64,000 nucleotides of DNA. It comes from Actinophytocola glycyrrhizae (GTDB lineage Bacteria; Actinomycetota; Actinomycetes; Mycobacteriales; Pseudonocardiaceae). Of this stretch, positions 25,873 to 34,533 are shown piece after piece. The stretch covers positions 186,001 through 250,000 of the forward strand of contig NZ_JBHSIS010000024.1 of the NCBI RefSeq assembly GCF_042653545.1, read 5' to 3'. Below the pieces are notes generated by a model. The model was given only the letters and a program-made list of their open reading frames with translations, was not told the origin of the DNA and did no database searches. Made by a program: the position numbers and the translations under genes. Position 1 is the first letter of the stretch. Each line of letters begins with the position of its first letter.

Positions 25873-26682
25873 ATGAGCTATGACTGGATCTCGTTCACGA
25901 CCGACTACGGAATCGATGACGGATTCGTCGGGGTCTGCGAGGGTGTCGTCGCGCGGATCGCGCCCCGGCCCCGGGTCATTCACATCAGCCACACCGTGCC
26001 ACCGCAGGATGTCCGGCGCGGTGCCGCGATCCTCGCCCAGGCGGTGCCGTACCTGCCGCCTGCGGTGCACTTCGCGGTGGTCGACCCAGGCGTGGGCACC
26101 GACCGGCGCGGCGTGGTCGTGGTCGCGGCGGAGGGCGTGCTCGTCGGCCCGGACAACGGCCTGCTGGTGTCGGCAGCGGAGCTGCTCGGCGGAGTGCGCG
26201 CCGCGTACGAACTCGTCAACCCGGCGTACCAGCTGTCCACCGTGTCGGCGACCTTCCACGGCCGGGACGTGTTCGCCCCCGCCGCCGCGCACCTGGCCGC
26301 GGGGGTGGCCCCGGAGAACTTCGGCCCGGCGGTGGACCCGGCCGAGCTGGTACGCCTACCGGAACCGGAAACGACGGTGGAACCAGGAAAACTGACCACC
26401 GAGATCCGGTACGTGGACACCTTCGGCAACATCCAGCTGGCGGCGACCGGCGCCGACCTGGACGCGAGCGGCGCCACCCCCGGCACGACGGCGCACGCCC
26501 ACCTCAACGGCCGCTCGGTGAAGGCCACCGTGGGCCGCACGTTCGCGGACGCCATCACCGAGGGCCTGATCGTGTACGTCGACTCGGGCGGCCGGGTCGC
26601 GCTGGCGGTGAACGGCGGCTCCGCGTCGAACGACTTCGGCGGCCACCCCGGCGACCCGGTCCTGCTGCTGTTCGCGCGGTAG
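25873..26682 (+). CDS. S-adenosyl-L-methionine hydrolase (adenosine-forming), DUF62 family
   Basis: 269 residues. Family that splits SAM with hydroxide into adenosine and methionine; related to fluorinase and chlorinase. Seen: ISFTTDYGIDDGFVGVCEGV, HTVPPQDVRRGA, FAVVDPGVGTDRRGVVV, LVGPDNGLL, FHGRDVFAPAAAHLA (conserved His/Arg/Asp region) and YVDTFGNIQLA. I see no fluorinase-type loop insertion, so halogenation is unlikely. ATG 25873 has CATTGT 6 nt before it (leaderless type). Role may be SAM homeostasis. Confidence 0.9.
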   Translation: MSYDWISFTTDYGIDDGFVGVCEGVVARIAPRPRVIHISHTVPPQDVRRGAAILAQAVPYLPPAVHFAVVDPGVGTDRRGVVVVAAEGVLVGPDNGLLVSAAELLGGVRAAYELVNPAYQLSTVSATFHGRDVFAPAAAHLAAGVAPENFGPAVDPAELVRLPEPETTVEPGKLTTEIRYVDTFGNIQLAATGADLDASGATPGTTAHAHLNGRSVKATVGRTFADAITEGLIVYVDSGGRVALAVNGGSASNDFGGHPGDPVLLLFAR

Positions 26683-26719
26683 CGCGAAACCCAGCACGCC
26701 CCCGGCAACCCGTCTGGAC

Positions 26720-27330
26720 GCTTGATTCCGTGAAGATCAAGTGAAGTGGCTTGGCGCACGAACCGGTCATCAGGCACAACACCCACACCCCTGCGGGCAC
26801 CCGAGACGGGGCGGGGCCGATGCCGTGAAAGGCGCGTTCACGGCACAACCGGTGCCGTCAATGGGCCATTCACGGCTCTGAGCGCCGTCAACGCGCCTTT
26901 CACGGCACCGCCGATGCCGTCAACGCGCCTTTCACAGCACCAAAACCAGGGCGCTCCGCGCCCGGCCCCCGCGAAGCGGGGCCAGGCCCACGCAACACCG
27001 ACGGTGGCGCAAGCCCACCCGAAAGGGGCTCCCTGCCATCCCGTCGACCTGGCGAAGCCCGATCACACCGTGTCAAGGGGGGCCAAACACCCGAATCACA
27101 ACATGCGGAAAAGGCCCCCTTGGCGCGGTGTGATAGCCCCGGGGAGGTCGACGGGATGGCAGGCAGACCCGAACCCAGCCGCAGCCGACCCGCCCCTCCG
27201 CCACCCCCGAGACCTGCCCGTCCGGCGAGGACAAACCCACAACAAAAGCCGCAGCCAGCACACCCGGGCCGAAACGACGCGACCAGCACACGACGACCGA
27301 ACACCGACCTTCACGGAATCAATCATCTAG
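26720..27330. repeat. Composite repeat array bounded by inverted A-type ends
   Basis: Over 600 bp without a gene. Left end TTGATTCCGTGAAGATC (near 26723); right end is its inverted longer form with TAGATGATTGATTCCGTGAA read on the minus strand (to 27330). Inside, left to right: D hairpin units (26822-26941), GC-rich CGCTCCGCGCCCGG block, linker GACGGTGGCGCAAGCCCACC (near 26999), long C hairpin (27034-27161), then B and A blocks inverted relative to the copy at 5153. Short open frames here look like noise. Confidence 0.85.
27034..27161. repeat. Module C: 128-bp long hairpin
   Basis: Outer arms TGCCATCCCGTCGACCT and AGGTCGACGGGATGGCA (17 bp, perfect). Inner arms GATCACACCGTGTCAAGGGGGG and CCCCCCTTGGCGCGGTGTGAT pair with few mismatches; the loop is about 28 nt. 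A second copy with the same arms lies at 59093-59224 and differs mostly in the loop. Confidence 0.85.
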
Positions 27331-28136
27331 CCGAGCCTGATCTCGTCGCCCACCTCGATCTCACCGGGGCTGGTCACCGCGACCTTGATGCCGAAGCTCA
27401 CGCCGCCTTCCGGTTCGCGGCGGTAGTCGGCCAGGGTGCGCAGCGGTTCCGGGCCCGCGCGTTCGCCGGTCGGCTGGTCGACCATGGTCACCTGGCAGCG
27501 GACGTCTGGTTTCACCCAGTGCAGGCGGGTGGTGCCGATGCTGAAGTCGCGGATCCCGTCCTCTGTGTACGGCGTCTCCCAGCCGGTCGCCACGATGTTC
27601 GGGCGGAAGCGGGCCATCGGGACGGGATCGGCGCCCTTCTCCAGGATGCGCGCGTTCAGGTCGTCCAGCGACGACAGCGACGTCAGGTGCAGTGGCGTCG
27701 AGTCGGTGAACGTGATGGTGCCGTGCCACTCGTCGACCGACCTGGCGTGGTCCGGCGACACGCGTACCAGGCGTAACGGCTCTCCGGTGACGGTGCTTGC
27801 CCACTCCGCCGCCTCGTCGCCCTGGTCGATGCCCTCGCCGTCCCAGACGCCGTGCACGCTCACCGGTAAGCGCCTGCCGTCTGTCGCCACGTCCAGGGCC
27901 AGTGACTGCGTGTCCGGCGCGGAAAGGGTCAGCTTTCCGCCGTCCGCCGCCAGATCCGGGTGGATCACGGACAGTTTCGGGGTGCTGCGCTGGCTGCGGA
28001 ACACGCCGTCCTGTGCGCGGACGAACATGAACGTGCGGTCGTGCGCCACTCCGGTCGGCAGGACCCGCGCCCGCGTCAGCGGGGCGCCCGCACAGCCTTT
28101 GACCGGGTAGAGCAGGAGGTTCGAGACGGTTGCCAC
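27327..28136 (-). CDS. MOSC domain-containing protein
   Basis: 269 residues. N-terminal beta-barrel (LLLYPVKGCAGAPLTRARVL, THDRTF-like region GVAHDRTFMFV) and C-terminal MOSC domain (ARFRPNIVATGWETPYTEDG, WVKPDVRCQVTMVDQPTG) as in mARC/YcbX-like molybdenum-cofactor sulfide-binding proteins; Cys of RCQVT is the conserved MOSC cysteine. Likely a molybdenum enzyme reducing N-hydroxylated compounds (family inference). Its TAG stop coincides with the right end of the repeat array. Confidence 0.88.
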   Translation of the reverse strand: MATVSNLLLYPVKGCAGAPLTRARVLPTGVAHDRTFMFVRAQDGVFRSQRSTPKLSVIHPDLAADGGKLTLSAPDTQSLALDVATDGRRLPVSVHGVWDGEGIDQGDEAAEWASTVTGEPLRLVRVSPDHARSVDEWHGTITFTDSTPLHLTSLSSLDDLNARILEKGADPVPMARFRPNIVATGWETPYTEDGIRDFSIGTTRLHWVKPDVRCQVTMVDQPTGERAGPEPLRTLADYRREPEGGVSFGIKVAVTSPGEIEVGDEIRLG

Positions 28137-28188
28137 GGAAGCGAGACTAGCCCTGGGAAAGGCGGACGTCAGTGCGGTTTTCCGGACA

Positions 28189-28214
28189 GATCACTGTGGA
28201 GATCCACAGTGATC
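28189..28214. terminator. Perfect 12-bp inverted repeat at purB stop
   Basis: GATCACTGTGGA and TCCACAGTGATC with a 2-nt loop, ending on the purB stop codon. It lies between purB and the MOSC gene, both on the minus strand. It could be a tight terminator hairpin for purB or an operator for the MOSC gene 50 bp downstream. Confidence 0.6.
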
Positions 28215-29646
28215 ACAGGATCGCGCCGGGAACGTACCTGGCGGCGTCGCCGAAGCGGGACACCACGTCCGAGACCCGCTTGACCACCGCAGCCACCTGT
28301 GCGCCCGCCACGCCGGTGAACGGGAGGCGGTCCGCCAGCAGCGCGTCCAGCGCCCGCCGGTCCAGGGGGATGCGGTCGTCGGCCGCCAGGCGGTCCAGCA
28401 GGTCGTTGCGTTCGATGCCCTGTTCACGCATCGCGAGCGCCACGGCCACCGCGTGCTCCTTGATCGCCTCGTGTGCGGTCTCGCGGCCGACCCCGGCCTG
28501 CACCGACGCCATCAGCACCTTCGTGGTCGCCAGGAACGGCAGGTAGCGGTCCAGTTCGCGGGCGATCACCGCCGGGTACGCGCCGAACGAGTCCAGCACC
28601 GTCAGGAACGTCTCGATCAGACCGTCCAGCGCGAAGAACGCGTCCGGCAGCGCCACCCTGCGCACCACAGAACAGGACACGTCGCCCTCGTTCCACTGGT
28701 CGCCAGCCAGCTCGCCGACCATCGACGCGTAGCCGCGGAGGATCACCGCGAACCCGTTCACGCGCTCGCTCGACCGGGTGTTCATCTTGTGCGGCATGGC
28801 CGACGAACCCACCTGGCCGGGGCGGAAACCCTCGGTCGCCAGCTCGTGGCCAACCATCAGCCGGATCGTCTTCGCGAGGCTCGACGGCGCCGCGGCGACC
28901 TGCACCAGCGCGGACACCACGTCGTAGTCCAGCGACCTCGGGTACACCTGGCCGACGCTGTCGAACACCCGGGAGAAACCCAGGTAGTCGGCGATCTTGC
29001 GCTGCAGCGCGTCCAGCTTCGACTCGTCGCCGCCGAACAGGTCCAGCATGTCCTGCGCGGTGCCCACCGGGCCCTGGACACCGCGCAGCGGGTACCGCTC
29101 GGCCAGGCTGTCGAGCCGTTCGAACGCCACCAGCAACTCGTCCGCCGCGGACGCGAACCGCTTGCCGAGTGTCGTGGCCTGCGCGGCCACGTTGTGCGAA
29201 CGGCCTGCCATCACCAGTTCGCTGTGCTCGGTCGCGAGCGTCGCCAGCCGGGCGAGCACGGCCACCACGCGGTCCCGGACGTGCTCCAGCGACCGGCGGA
29301 TCTGCAGCTGCTCGACGTTCTCCGTCAGGTCGCGGGACGTCATGCCCTTGTGCACGTGCTCGTGGCCCGCGAGCGCGTTGAACTCCTCGATCCGGGCCTT
29401 GACGTCGTGCAGCGTCACCCGCTCACGGGCCGCGATCGACTCCAGGTCGACCTGGTCCAGCACTCGCTCGTAGTCGGCGATCACCCCGTCCGGGACGTCG
29501 ATGCCGAAGTCGGCCTGGGCCTTGAGCACGGCGAGCCACAGGCTGCGCTCCAGCACGATCTTGTGCTCGGGGGACCACAGCTCGGCCAGTGCCACGGAGG
29601 CGTAGCGGCCGGCGAGAACGTTGGGGATGCGCGGCTTGGACGTCAC
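28213..29646 (-). CDS. purB: Adenylosuccinate lyase
   Basis: 477 residues. Cleaves SAICAR to AICAR and adenylosuccinate to AMP. Seen: EEFNALAGHEHVHKGMTSRD (catalytic His region), NVEQLQIRRSL, AGRSHNVAAQATTLGKRF, GPVGTAQDML and the fumarase-superfamily signature VGSSAMPHKMNTRSSERV. GTG start at 29646 has TAAGCT 8 nt upstream (complement of 29655-29660) and GGGGA, so it may be leaderless. It belongs to the longer eukaryote/actinobacterial-type PurB rather than the short Bacillus type. Confidence 0.96.
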   Translation of the reverse strand: MTSKPRIPNVLAGRYASVALAELWSPEHKIVLERSLWLAVLKAQADFGIDVPDGVIADYERVLDQVDLESIAARERVTLHDVKARIEEFNALAGHEHVHKGMTSRDLTENVEQLQIRRSLEHVRDRVVAVLARLATLATEHSELVMAGRSHNVAAQATTLGKRFASAADELLVAFERLDSLAERYPLRGVQGPVGTAQDMLDLFGGDESKLDALQRKIADYLGFSRVFDSVGQVYPRSLDYDVVSALVQVAAAPSSLAKTIRLMVGHELATEGFRPGQVGSSAMPHKMNTRSSERVNGFAVILRGYASMVGELAGDQWNEGDVSCSVVRRVALPDAFFALDGLIETFLTVLDSFGAYPAVIARELDRYLPFLATTKVLMASVQAGVGRETAHEAIKEHAVAVALAMREQGIERNDLLDRLAADDRIPLDRRALDALLADRLPFTGVAGAQVAAVVKRVSDVVSRFGDAARYVPGAIL

Positions 29647-29657
29647 GTTTCCCCAGC

Positions 29658-29831
29658 TTACGGACCGCCATCAGCACGCAGAACGCGACGTCCGCACCCA
29701 CGCGGGCGGAAGCGGAGGACGGTGCTGCCTGCTCGCAGCAACCGGTCCACCAGCTCGTCCGGGTCCACCCTGAACGGCGGCTCGTCGGCCACGACCGCGC
29801 GGAACCGTTCGGCGAGGTGCTGTTCCAGCAC
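29658..29831 (-). pseudogene. 57-codon remnant resembling N-terminus of the adjacent membrane protein
   Basis: Begins with GTG immediately after the TAG of the preceding gene (29832). VLEQHLAERFRAVVADEPPF followed by RVDPDELVDRLLRAG resembles LLDAVADEPPLRFDPDELVATARR at the N-terminus of that gene, then runs into an Arg-rich end RGCGRRVLRADGGP with no membrane segment. Probably a decayed tandem duplicate; it could instead be a short translated tail peptide. Confidence 0.5.
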
Positions 29832-30614
29832 CTACAGCTCCAGCTCGGGATCGGTCGCGAGCGACAGCAGTTGCTCCATGGCGAGCGGGATGCCCTGGTG
29901 GTAGGTCGGCGAGCTGCTCGTCATGTCGTAGTTGTAGGCGGTGACCGAGACCATCGCGCCGGTGTCGCGGTAGTGGAAGACGGTTTCGATCACGCCCTCG
30001 CCGATGTCCTCCGTCTGCTCGTAGAGCGCGCCCCCCGCCCGGTCGTCGAGCCGATGGCAGTTCGCCACGCAGGTCTCCGCCGGTGACCGGGACGTGCCCG
30101 GCACCCAGCTGGTGATCACGAGCGAGTACCGCGCGCCGTCGATGGTGAAGCTGAAGGCGGCGTTGATGCTGGTCTGCTCCGGGTAGAAGGCGCCTTCGGC
30201 CTCACCGCCGAACTCGCCGTAGGCGAACTTCGACGCGGACGACAGTGTCGCGGGCAGCGCCCCGCGTAAGTGCTTGGACATCTCGTGACCGCGCTGCCGC
30301 AGGTCGTCGACGGTGTAGTAGGCGGGCTCCACACCCGGCGGCGGCCATTGCGCCACCGACGGCGCGGTCGAGGGCGACGGCGCCGACCTCGTCGGCTGCT
30401 GCGCCACCTGGGTCGTCGTCGTGTCACGGCCGAGCGCGACCGGCACCGCGACCGCGGCCACCGCGACGGCGACCGTGGCGAGCCCGACCGCCACGAGCGA
30501 GCGGCGCCGAACCTGCCTGCGCGCGGTCGCGACCAGCTCGTCGGGATCGAAGCGCAACGGCGGCTCGTCGGCCACGGCGTCCAGCAACCCGCCCCTGACG
30601 TCCTCTTCACTCAT
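29832..30614 (-). CDS. Single-pass membrane protein coupled to a SigE-family sigma factor
   Basis: 260 residues. Cytosolic N-terminus MSEEDVRGGLLDAVADEPPL, Arg-rich stretch RRQVRRR, one transmembrane segment (about 40-60, LVAVGLATVAVAVAAVAVPV), then an extracellular region with a Cys pair (ETCVANCHRL). ATG 30614 overlaps the sigma-factor stop (ATGA). This position is usual for an anti-sigma or regulatory partner, but no zinc-binding HxxxCxxC motif is seen, so that role is inference. A similar arrangement occurs at 31798-32544. Confidence 0.72.
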   Translation of the reverse strand: MSEEDVRGGLLDAVADEPPLRFDPDELVATARRQVRRRSLVAVGLATVAVAVAAVAVPVALGRDTTTTQVAQQPTRSAPSPSTAPSVAQWPPPGVEPAYYTVDDLRQRGHEMSKHLRGALPATLSSASKFAYGEFGGEAEGAFYPEQTSINAAFSFTIDGARYSLVITSWVPGTSRSPAETCVANCHRLDDRAGGALYEQTEDIGEGVIETVFHYRDTGAMVSVTAYNYDMTSSSPTYHQGIPLAMEQLLSLATDPELEL

Positions 30615-31135
30615 GAGGCAACCCTCCTCACCAGCCGCGACACCGAGGCCCGCATTGCTTCGATGCCGCGAGCCGTCTGCGACTTGACCGTCCCCTGCGA
30701 ACAGCCCATGACCGCCGCGGTCTCGGCGACGGAGAGGTCGTCGAAGTAGCGGAGGACCAGCACCGCGCGCTGCCGGGGCGGCAGTCGCAACAGGCCCTGG
30801 TGGACGAGGTCCCGCGCCCACAGCCGCTCCGGGCTGTCGTCGGGACCGCGGGCGTCGTCCCGGTGGTCCGGCACGGCCGCCTCGGTCTGCTCGGAGCGGC
30901 GCCATGGTCTGCGTTTCTCGTCGAGCCAGGTGCGGAGCAGGACGGTCCGGCCATAGTTGACCAGGCTGTCCTCCTTCTGCACCCGTGCCCAGGACCGGTA
31001 GATCTTGATCAAAGTCTGCTGCATGAGGTCTTCCGCGAAATGCCATTCGCCGCACAGCAGGTACGCCGACCTGCGCAGCCTCGCCGCGTGTTCGACGGCG
31101 AAACGGCGGAAGCTCTCCTCGTCGGCCTGTCGCAT
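30611..31135 (-). CDS. SigE-family RNA polymerase sigma factor
   Basis: 174 residues, ECF-like with region 2 and region 4. Region 2: RRSAYLLCGEWHFAEDLMQQTLIKIYRSW; region 4: LPPRQRAVLVLRYFDDLSVAETAAVMGCSQGTVKSQTARGIEAM. The SigE-family label refers to the actinobacterial group (TIGR02983), not mycobacterial SigE. Coupled to the following membrane-protein gene by a 4-bp overlap. Probably autoregulated; no clear promoter motif recognised. Confidence 0.9.
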   Translation of the reverse strand: MRQADEESFRRFAVEHAARLRRSAYLLCGEWHFAEDLMQQTLIKIYRSWARVQKEDSLVNYGRTVLLRTWLDEKRRPWRRSEQTEAAVPDHRDDARGPDDSPERLWARDLVHQGLLRLPPRQRAVLVLRYFDDLSVAETAAVMGCSQGTVKSQTARGIEAMRASVSRLVRRVAS

Positions 31136-31174
31136 CGGACCCCCTCTCGCCCCTTACCCACGACGCGGGGGCCC

Positions 31175-31762
31175 TCAGGGTTGCAGGGACTCCAGGAGCA
31201 TCCGGCGCGCGACCGCGCGCGGGTCGGGGTCGATCTCGATCAGCGCGTTGACCACGGCACCGTCGACCAGCGCGATCAGCTGCTCGAGGCGGCGATCGCC
31301 GACCGGGCTGCCGGAACGGGCGAGCACCTCCAGCAGGAGGCGGCGCAGCTCGGTGCCCAGGGTCCGCATGAGCGGGCGCAGGTACGGGCGGCGACCGGTC
31401 GCGACCAGGCGCTCGTAGCGCAGCAGCACCAGCTCGGCGTCCCGGACACCGGCCGGTGGGCCGAGGAGCTGGTCGAGCACGAGGTCGACGACGGAGTCGA
31501 GGTCGCGGTGCTCGGCGGGCAGTGCCGCGAGCAGCGCGCGGCCACGTTCCAGCTCCGTGCGGCCGTGGTGTTCGACAGCGGCCGCGATCAGCTCGTCCAG
31601 CGAGTCGAAGTAGTAGGTCGTGGACGCCAGCGGGAGGTCGGCCCGTTCGGCGACCGCCCGGTGCCGCAGGGTCTCGAAGCCGCCCTCGACCAGCAGCGCC
31701 GCCGCGGCCTCGACCAGTGCCTGGCGACGCCGCTCACCCTTGGGAGTACTGGCGGCTGTCAT
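31175..31762 (-). CDS. TetR-family transcriptional regulator
   Basis: 195 residues. N-terminal HTH: RRQALVEAAAALLVEGGFETL, HRAVAERADLPLASTTYYFDS. The C-terminal ligand domain is Leu/Arg-rich and typical of TetR_C. It lies between two sigma/membrane-protein pairs on the same strand, 35 bp from the next gene on one side and 39 bp on the other. Ligand and targets unknown. Confidence 0.9.
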   Translation of the reverse strand: MTAASTPKGERRRQALVEAAAALLVEGGFETLRHRAVAERADLPLASTTYYFDSLDELIAAAVEHHGRTELERGRALLAALPAEHRDLDSVVDLVLDQLLGPPAGVRDAELVLLRYERLVATGRRPYLRPLMRTLGTELRRLLLEVLARSGSPVGDRRLEQLIALVDGAVVNALIEIDPDPRAVARRMLLESLQP

Positions 31763-31797
31763 TTGCGGGGCATCGTACGACCGGTCCGGACCGACGT

Positions 31798-32544
31798 TCA
31801 GTACAGCTGTCCCAGGTCGGTCGCGATCCGCTGGATGTCCGACCCGAATGGGGCAGTGCCGTTCGGGCTGACCGGCTCACTGACCACGAACACCTGGCGG
31901 CCGTCGTCAGTCGGCGCGTCCGCCCGCACACCATCCGGCCGCTGTGTGGCGATCATCACATCATCCGGCAGGATCACGACGCTGATGCGGCCACCCGGCA
32001 GGTCGTAGGCGGCACCGGTGGCGCCCGTGGGGCAGCTCAAAGAGACCGGTACCGCGTCGTCGACCTTGATTCTGGCGGCGGCCGGGAGCTCGCCCGCGAG
32101 GGCAGCAGCGAGCTCCCGGTCCACCTGTTCGCACCCACTAGGGGTGCCGGCGGGCCCCGCAGGCCCGCCACTCCCGTCCGGATAGCCCCCCTGCTTGGGC
32201 GTCTCCGACGGGGAGTCCTCGGCGCGGCCACGCTCTGTCGGCGCGGCCACTTCGTTGTCCTCTTCTGGTAACTCGTATGGAGCAGCGTTTCCGTTACCGC
32301 CTGACGCGTTACTTTCCGCACTCATCGCGCCGGTGGTCGAGACCGGCCCTGTCCACAATGCCACGCCGAGCGCCGTGGCGCCCGCGAGGACGGCCACACC
32401 AAAGGCGGAACCTGCGAGTACGCCATTCCGGTGACGGGCCCGCTGACGGTCGGACTCCCGGGCGACGTCGGTGATGGTGAAAGTGGCCGGCGGCGTCTCC
32501 GAAACCGCGCCTTTCAGCAGGTCAGCAAGCTTGTTCTCGTCCAT
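31798..32544 (-). CDS. Single-pass membrane protein coupled to second SigE-family sigma factor
   Basis: About 248 residues. Starts MDENKLADLLKGAVSETPPA, transmembrane segment GVLAGSAFGVAVLAGATALGVAL (about 42-66), a Ser/Gly/Glu/Pro-rich linker, then an extracellular domain with Cys residues (PSGCEQVDRE, VSLSCPTGATG). ATG 32544 is preferred because GGAGGAGG sits just upstream; an ATG at 32568 overlapping the sigma stop would add eight residues. Likely a sigma-factor regulator by position. Confidence 0.7.
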   Translation of the reverse strand: MDENKLADLLKGAVSETPPATFTITDVARESDRQRARHRNGVLAGSAFGVAVLAGATALGVALWTGPVSTTGAMSAESNASGGNGNAAPYELPEEDNEVAAPTERGRAEDSPSETPKQGGYPDGSGGPAGPAGTPSGCEQVDRELAAALAGELPAAARIKVDDAVPVSLSCPTGATGAAYDLPGGRISVVILPDDVMIATQRPDGVRADAPTDDGRQVFVVSEPVSPNGTAPFGSDIQRIATDLGQLY

Positions 32545-32564
32545 TCCGCCACCTCCTCCCGCAC

Positions 32565-33083
32565 TCATGACGCCGACCGCAAGTCATCGATCGTGTCTCC
32601 CAGGGCCTCACGCAGCGCGTTCAGCCCCCTGGCTGTCTGACTCTTCACGGTGCCCTCTGAGCACTTGAGTGCCGTGGCCGTGGCCGCGACGTCCAGTCCC
32701 TCGAGGAACCTCAGGACGAGCACCGCCCGTTGCCGGGGCGGGACCGCCCGCAGACCGTCGAGCAACGCCGACCGCGTCGCCACGGAGTCGCCGATCTCGC
32801 CGTCCGTCCTCGGCGTCTCTGGCAGCTCCTCGACGAACCGCTCCCGCCGCCAGGGGCGACGGGACTCGTCGATCACCGCGCGCACCAGCGTCCTGCGAAC
32901 ATAGGCGTCCAGGGCCCCTCGGTCCCGGATCTTGCGCCACCGCCGGTGCAGCGCGACGAACGCCGTCTGTGCGAGATCGTCCGCACGGTGCCAGTCACCG
33001 CACAACAGGTACGCGGACCTCCGCACGGCGTCTCGCCGAGCCGCGAAGTACTCCGCGAAGTCCTGCTCGTCGCGCTGATCCAC
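32565..33083 (-). CDS. SigE-family RNA polymerase sigma factor
   Basis: About 172 residues. Region 2: FAEYFAARRDAVRRSAYLLC, GDWHRADDLAQTAFVALHRRW; region 4: VPPRQRAVLVLRFLEGLDVA, ATALKCSEGTVKSQTARGLN. GTG 33083 is favoured, placing VDQRDEQDFAEYF at the N-terminus as in relatives; GTG 33146 would add 21 residues. Paralogous to 30611-31135, so the sigma/membrane pair is duplicated around the TetR gene. Confidence 0.88.
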   Translation of the reverse strand: MDQRDEQDFAEYFAARRDAVRRSAYLLCGDWHRADDLAQTAFVALHRRWRKIRDRGALDAYVRRTLVRAVIDESRRPWRRERFVEELPETPRTDGEIGDSVATRSALLDGLRAVPPRQRAVLVLRFLEGLDVAATATALKCSEGTVKSQTARGLNALREALGDTIDDLRSAS

Positions 33084-33234
33084 GCGGACTCTCTCTGCTC
33101 GTCGTCTGCGTACGGGGGACGGAACGTGAGACTCATAAGGTTGCACGACCGTTCCGCCGTGACGTACGCCACCCCTGGAAGACGTCCGGGAGACCCCTGA
33201 GGGTGTCCGCGTGCCGGTGTGGTGTGATCAGATC

Positions 33235-34254
33235 GTGACCAAAGTGCGGGAGATCGACCTTCGTTCGGACACAGTCACCCAACCGGACGAGCCGATGCGG
33301 CTCGCGATGTCGCGCGCCGACGTCGGCGACGACGTGCTGGACAGAGACCCCACGATGCGGGCTCTCGAGGACCGCGCCGCGGAGCTGCTCGGGGTCGACG
33401 CCGCCCTGTGGGTGCCGAGCGCGACCATGGGCAACCTCGTCGCGCTGATGATCCACCTCAGGCGAGGCGACCGGTTCATCGCGCCACGGGGCGCACACGT
33501 GCTGGACGACGAGCTCGGCGCACCCGCGTGGCTCGCCGGCGGCATGCCGGAGGCGGTCGACTGGGGCGACTGGCCGGGTCGCATGCCGGTCGAGTCGGTG
33601 CGGCAGGCCGCGCGGAGCGGCCCGTACTACACGCTGCGCACCACGTTGTTATGCCTGGAGAACACGCACAACGCGGCGGGCGGCACGGTCACACCGCCGG
33701 ACGAGCACGCGAAACTGGTCGCCAACGCGCGCGACGTCGGCCTGCGCGTGCACCTGGACGGGGCGCGGCTGTGGAACGCCTCGGTGGCGCTGTCGGTGCC
33801 ACCCGCCGCGCTGACGGTCGGCGTCGACACCGTGCAGGTCTGCCTGAGCAAGGGTCTCGGCGCCCCCATGGGCGGGCTGGTCGGCGGCACGCCGTCGTTC
33901 GTCGACGAGGCCCGCCGCGTGCGGAAGATGCTGGGCGGCGGTGTCCGGCAGGGCGGCATCGTGGCCGCGGCCGGGCTGGTCGCCCTGGACCGCATCCAGG
34001 ACGTCGCGAAGGACCACACCAACGCCACGAAACTCGCGGCCGGGCTCAAGAACCTCGGGTGGGAGGTCGACGAGCCGGAGACGAACATCGTGCTCGCGTC
34101 GACGCCCGACATCGACGCGACCCTGACCGGGCTCAGGCGGGTCGGCGTGCTCGGGCTGCCCATCGGCAGGAGCGTGCGGTTCACCCTGCACCGGGACATC
34201 AGGCCCAAGGACATCAACGAGGTGCTGTCCAGGGTCGCGAAGTTGCACTCCTAG
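33235..34254 (+). CDS. Low-specificity L-threonine aldolase (PLP)
   Basis: About 339 residues. PLP fold-type I aldolase cleaving threonine to glycine and acetaldehyde. EIDLRSDTVTQPDEPMRLAM is the family opening; LENTHNAAGGTVTP, VHLDGARLWNAS and VCLSKGLGAPMGGLVGG (PLP Lys in SKG) follow. Start GTG 33235 keeps the N-terminus close to relatives. Stop TAG shares CTAG with the stop of the convergent small membrane-protein gene. Confidence 0.92.
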   Translation: MTKVREIDLRSDTVTQPDEPMRLAMSRADVGDDVLDRDPTMRALEDRAAELLGVDAALWVPSATMGNLVALMIHLRRGDRFIAPRGAHVLDDELGAPAWLAGGMPEAVDWGDWPGRMPVESVRQAARSGPYYTLRTTLLCLENTHNAAGGTVTPPDEHAKLVANARDVGLRVHLDGARLWNASVALSVPPAALTVGVDTVQVCLSKGLGAPMGGLVGGTPSFVDEARRVRKMLGGGVRQGGIVAAAGLVALDRIQDVAKDHTNATKLAAGLKNLGWEVDEPETNIVLASTPDIDATLTGLRRVGVLGLPIGRSVRFTLHRDIRPKDINEVLSRVAKLHS

Positions 34255-34421
34255 CGGATCTGCTTCCGGTTGGAACCACCCTTCAGCGCGGTGTACCCGA
34301 TGGCGCCGACGGTGACGACCGCCGCGGCGACGAGCAGGACGCCCAGCGCCTTGAACACGAAGCCGAGCACGGTGAACGCCACCCAGATGACGATGATCGC
34401 GCCGATGATCTTCAACAGCAT
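34251..34421 (-). CDS. Small two-helix membrane protein
   Basis: 56 residues. MLLKIIGAIIVIWVAFTVLG, FVFKALGVLLVAAAVVTVGA, then IGYTALKGGSNRKQIR. Two hydrophobic segments and a basic cytosolic tail. ATG 34419-34421 has GAGAGG about 8 nt upstream. The TAG stop overlaps the threonine aldolase stop as a shared CTAG. Function unknown. Confidence 0.75.
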   Translation of the reverse strand: MLLKIIGAIIVIWVAFTVLGFVFKALGVLLVAAAVVTVGAIGYTALKGGSNRKQIR

Positions 34422-34533
34422 GTGAGGTTCCTCTCCGGGGACTCACCGGGTGAACGACTGGCGCTCCCCGGCGGTTCCTTCAGTCAACCACTCCTTTTCC
34501 GCAGGTACATCGGGGAAACCACTGGTTCGCGCC

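Noticed and set aside
25873..26682. Fluorinase or chlorinase
   Set aside because: The halogenase-type loop insertion is not seen and the motifs fit ordinary SAM hydrolase (DUF62).
26955..27000. Small proteins encoded inside the repeat arrays
   Set aside because: Short frames are made of repeated hairpin sequence, lack ribosome sites and are not conserved between copies.
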